DNA of 64,000 nt from Niallia sp. NCCP-28. GTDB taxonomy: Bacteria > Bacillota > Bacilli > Bacillales > Cytobacillaceae. Numbering within the stretch: the stretch's first letter is position 1; the number at the start of each line of letters is the position of its first letter. Position numbers and translations under genes: made by a program. Shown here in pieces: positions 61,400-64,000 of the stretch. Under the pieces are notes generated by a model that had not been told where the DNA came from, searched no databases, and saw nothing but the letters and a program-made list of their open reading frames with translations. The stretch covers positions 1 to 64,000 of the forward strand of contig NZ_BQYJ01000007.1 in assembly GCF_023168165.1 (NCBI RefSeq), read 5' to 3'.

Positions 61400-63832
61400 T
61401 TATCTAATAGGTTTCCATCTACGGAGGAATAATGTATTTCCTACAACAGATACGGAACTAAAAGCCATAGCACCACCGGCAAGTATTGGATTTAATAAAC
61501 CAATTGCCGCAACAGGGATAAGGATGATATTATATGCAAATGCCCAAAACAAATTCTGGCGTATCTTTCGCATCGTTGATTTCGAAAGAAGAATTATATC
61601 GACTATCCCCATCAAATCTCCCCGCATTAAGGTAATATCAGCAGCCTCCATTGCAACATCAGTACCAGTCCCAATTGCAATTCCTACATCAGCCGAAGCA
61701 AGTGCGGGAGCATCATTAATTCCATCTCCAACCATTGCAACAACTTTTCCTTCTTGCTTCAGTTTTTCTACTTCGGCAGATTTGTCTTCTGGCAGAACTT
61801 CAGCAAGTACTCGGTCCACACCAACTTGCTTGGCAATAGCTTCTGCTGTAAGTCGGTTGTCCCCAGTAATCATGATGACCTCAATACCTAGTTGCTTTAG
61901 AGCCTTAATAGCATCTGTAGATGTTTCTTTAACAGTATCTGCCACAGCAATTATGGCTGCTAGACTTTCATCAATAGCCATAAGCATAGCAGTTTTTCCC
62001 TCACCCTCGAATTTTTCCATAGTATCAATAGAAGAACTAATATTCACCTTATTTTGAGCCATAAGCTTTTTATTACCGATTAAAATCCTTTGATTATTGA
62101 TACTAACCTCAATCCCATGCCCCGGTATAGCTTTAAAGTTAGTTGCATTTAATAAATTTAACCCTTTATCAGACGCACTGTTTACAATAGCTTCACCAAG
62201 TGGATGTTCTGAACCTTTTTCTGCAGTTGCAGCAATTTGTAAAATTTCATCTTGAGAAAGATTTCCGAAGGGAACAATATCTGTTACATCAGGTTCGCCC
62301 TTTGTAATAGTACCGGTTTTATCTAACACAACTGTTGTTACACGCTGTGAGTTTTGTAGATGTTCTGCACCTTTTATAAGTAATCCATTTTCAGCCCCTT
62401 TACCTGTCCCTACCATCACAGCTGTTGGTGTGGCTAATCCTAAAGCACATGGACATGCGATAACTAGTACTGCAATTGTACTAACTAACGCTGGGGTAAA
62501 TCCAAGAAGTACGAATGTAATACCAAATGTCGCTAAAGCTATTACAATTACAATTGGTACAAATACTGCTGATATTTTATCTGCAACTTGCTGAATTGGC
62601 GCTTTGGATCCTTGGGCTTCTTCAACTAGTTTAATTATTTGCGAAAGAGCAGTATCTTTTCCAACTTTAGTTGCCTGGAATTTAAACGAACCATGTTTAT
62701 TCATAGTAGCACCAATAACATTATCTCCAGCTTTCTTACCAACAGGCATGCTTTCTCCTGTTAACATAGATTCATCAACTGTAGTATTTCCTTCTATAAT
62801 TATTCCGTCAACTGGTATCTTTTCGCCTGCCCTAACGAAAATAATATCTTCTGTTTGAACATCTTCTAGTGGTATATCCACTTCCATACCATTACGGATA
62901 ACTCTAGCTGTCTTTGCCTGTAAACCCATTAATTTTTTTATAGCCTCAGAAGTTTGACCTTTTGCCCTTATTTCCAGTAGCTTTCCTAAAACAATTAGAG
63001 TCATAACCACAGCTGCGGCTTCAAAATAAAGAAATTGCCCAGTCCCCATTATGGTAACAACTAAACTGTATAAATAGGCCGCTGATGTTCCTAGCACTAC
63101 TAGTACAGCCATATTTGCGCTACCTCCTCGAACTGAATTATAAGCATCGCGGTAATAATGACCACCAACATAAAATTGAACTACTGTGGCTAGTAAAAAT
63201 TGAATCCAAGGATTTAAGTGGAAAAACCCTCCATTTCCGTACTCCATCATAAAATCTGATATCATCATGATTAAGAAAGGTATAGATAAAATAGCACCAA
63301 CAATAAATTTTATTTTTTGTTTTCTATATGCTTTTTCTCGAGCACTTTGTTCATAATCCCCATCATTTTCACTAATTAATTTTGCATCATAGCCAGCCTT
63401 CTTTACTACATTAACTAATTGATCTACATTGGTACTTCCCGGAATATATTCAACACTGGCCTTCTCTGTTGCAAGATTAACAGTAGCATTTTTCACTCCG
63501 TCTACCTTATTTAATACTTTTTCAATACGAGTAGCACAAGCGGCGCATGTCATACCTATGATATTTAAATTTACTTTTTCTTGTTCAACCCCATACCCTG
63601 TTTTGTTAACTTTTTCAATTATTTCCTCAATTGAAACTTGTGATGGATTATAGGTCACTGCTGCTTTTTCTGTAGCTAGATTTACATTTGCTTGTTGAAC
63701 GCCTTGCACTTTTGATATGTTTTTTTCAATACGAGTTGCGCATGCTGCACATGTCATTCCAGTAATATTTAGTGAAACATTTTCACTAGTATTAGGTTTT
63801 GGTTGTGCTAATGAACCATTTTCTGTTGACAT
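61400..63832 (-). CDS. copA: Copper-exporting P1B-1 ATPase
   Basis: A 810-residue Cu(I) exporter: two HMA domains with GMTCAAC (Cys28/Cys31 and Cys96/Cys99), CPC at 460-462, DKTGT (Asp504), [18 protein letters not shown], and the late helix motifs YN and MxxSS ([17 protein letters not shown]) that define Cu(I)-ATPases. ATG 63832 was chosen because AGGAGGG lies 8 bp upstream; the longer frame to 63856 includes that site. A CsoR-type box sits about 100 bp upstream, so induction by copper is likely. copZ and csoR themselves are not within the window and may lie just beyond 64000. Confidence 0.96.
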   Translation of the reverse strand: MSTENGSLAQPKPNTSENVSLNITGMTCAACATRIEKNISKVQGVQQANVNLATEKAAVTYNPSQVSIEEIIEKVNKTGYGVEQEKVNLNIIGMTCAACATRIEKVLNKVDGVKNATVNLATEKASVEYIPGSTNVDQLVNVVKKAGYDAKLISENDGDYEQSAREKAYRKQKIKFIVGAILSIPFLIMMISDFMMEYGNGGFFHLNPWIQFLLATVVQFYVGGHYYRDAYNSVRGGSANMAVLVVLGTSAAYLYSLVVTIMGTGQFLYFEAAAVVMTLIVLGKLLEIRAKGQTSEAIKKLMGLQAKTARVIRNGMEVDIPLEDVQTEDIIFVRAGEKIPVDGIIIEGNTTVDESMLTGESMPVGKKAGDNVIGATMNKHGSFKFQATKVGKDTALSQIIKLVEEAQGSKAPIQQVADKISAVFVPIVIVIALATFGITFVLLGFTPALVSTIAVLVIACPCALGLATPTAVMVGTGKGAENGLLIKGAEHLQNSQRVTTVVLDKTGTITKGEPDVTDIVPFGNLSQDEILQIAATAEKGSEHPLGEAIVNSASDKGLNLLNATNFKAIPGHGIEVSINNQRILIGNKKLMAQNKVNISSSIDTMEKFEGEGKTAMLMAIDESLAAIIAVADTVKETSTDAIKALKQLGIEVIMITGDNRLTAEAIAKQVGVDRVLAEVLPEDKSAEVEKLKQEGKVVAMVGDGINDAPALASADVGIAIGTGTDVAMEAADITLMRGDLMGIVDIILLSKSTMRKIRQNLFWAFAYNIILIPVAAIGLLNPILAGGAMAFSSVSVVGNTLFLRRWKPIR

Positions 63833-63929
63833 TTTATACCCTCCTATAACTTTCATTTACAGTTATAAAATCCTTTATTAATTTGACACAAAAAAGGTTT
63901 TATATTCTCTTCATAGTCCACATAAAAAA

Positions 63930-63944
63930 TACCCCCTACAGGTA
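63930..63944. promoter_or_regulatory. CsoR-type copper operator
   Basis: TACCCCCTACAGGTA, with a C-rich arm and GGTA end, matches the TACC...GGTA pseudo-palindrome bound by CsoR in front of copper operons. It lies upstream of copA on the minus strand, about 100 bp from the start codon. Confidence 0.7.
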
Positions 63945-63964
63945 TATTTATTTTATAAAGAGAG

Positions 63965-63993
63965 GGCAACGTTATTTTTTAACGTTCGCCCCT
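63965..63993. terminator. Hairpin at the window edge
   Basis: AACGTT repeats flanked by GGGC and CGCCC (63965-63993) fold into a stem around a T-rich loop. It may end a gene that lies mostly beyond the window, such as a copper regulator. Confidence 0.4.
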
Positions 63994-64000
63994 GTTAGTA

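Noticed and set aside
1-64000. CRISPR arrays, tRNA and rRNA genes
   Set aside because: No regularly spaced identical repeats with spacers and no cloverleaf or rRNA-like sequence were seen on reading; a covariance-model scan would be needed to exclude weak cases.
1-64000. Plasmid replication or conjugation functions
   Set aside because: No Rep, relaxase, Par or type IV secretion gene was recognised, so plasmid origin is not claimed.

Overview
The window is AT-rich DNA from a low-GC Gram-positive, almost certainly an endospore-forming member of the Bacillaceae. The evidence is a qoxABCD menaquinol oxidase, a cydAB operon with CydD/CydC-type ABC genes, a lipoteichoic acid synthase, a YIEGIA gene pair, a YwmB-like protein, remnants of a SleB-type spore cell-wall hydrolase, and AGGAGG-type ribosome binding sites throughout. 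No replication gene, rRNA or tRNA was recognised, so chromosome island versus plasmid cannot be decided. The content (metal resistance plus broken genes and IS remnants) is that of an accessory region.

Layout. 1-6.1 kb is a graveyard with one live unit. It holds a decayed insertion-element gene, then an intact fluoride riboswitch driving twin crcB genes, then fragments of a CoA-disulfide reductase, an ArsB pump, a transposition-type AAA ATPase and a ROK sugar kinase whose two halves lie on opposite strands. 6.1-8.9 kb has an XRE-ImmA/IrrE regulator overlapping a PIN-domain gene (toxin-antitoxin-like) and an unrecognised 232-residue protein. 9.2-20.4 kb is a metal block on the minus strand: a cadmium/lead/zinc-type ATPase with nine Cys-Cys pairs and its CmtR-like sensor, copC-copD, a C39-type peptidase, a His-rich CadA/ZntA-type ATPase with a CzrA-like sensor, and an SPC-type (PfeT/ZosA-like) ATPase. 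20.5-23.6 kb holds small spore-type genes and a complete IS3-family element with a 3-bp target duplication. 23.6-36.6 kb is respiratory: qoxABCD, and cydAB with CydDC, separated by ltaS and an ArsR gene. 38-47.6 kb carries a ZIP transporter, an NhaC-type antiporter, a YwmB-like protein, two cation-diffusion transporters, a second ArsR copy, and a CzcO-like flavoprotein. 48-53.8 kb is mixed: a methyltransferase-like gene, IS3, GNAT and SleB wrecks, a second C39 peptidase, and a protein with two SWAP-hairpin halves. 53.9-64 kb is a copper/envelope cluster: M23 peptidase, divergent histidine kinase-response regulator-TVP38 operon, lgt, DUF1405, a Met-rich multicopper oxidase and copA behind a CsoR-type operator.

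How it works together. Most intact genes export or sense metals (Zn, Cd, Pb, Co, Cu, Fe) or serve respiration and the envelope, where metals do damage. Inverted repeats built from ATATGA/TCATAT halves precede the His-rich ATPase, one arsR, czcD and the czcO-like gene, which suggests one ArsR-type regulon. An ltaS-arsR-czcD segment exists twice, each copy having lost a different part: the 30-kb copy keeps ltaS and lost czcD, the 45-kb copy keeps czcD and lost most of ltaS.
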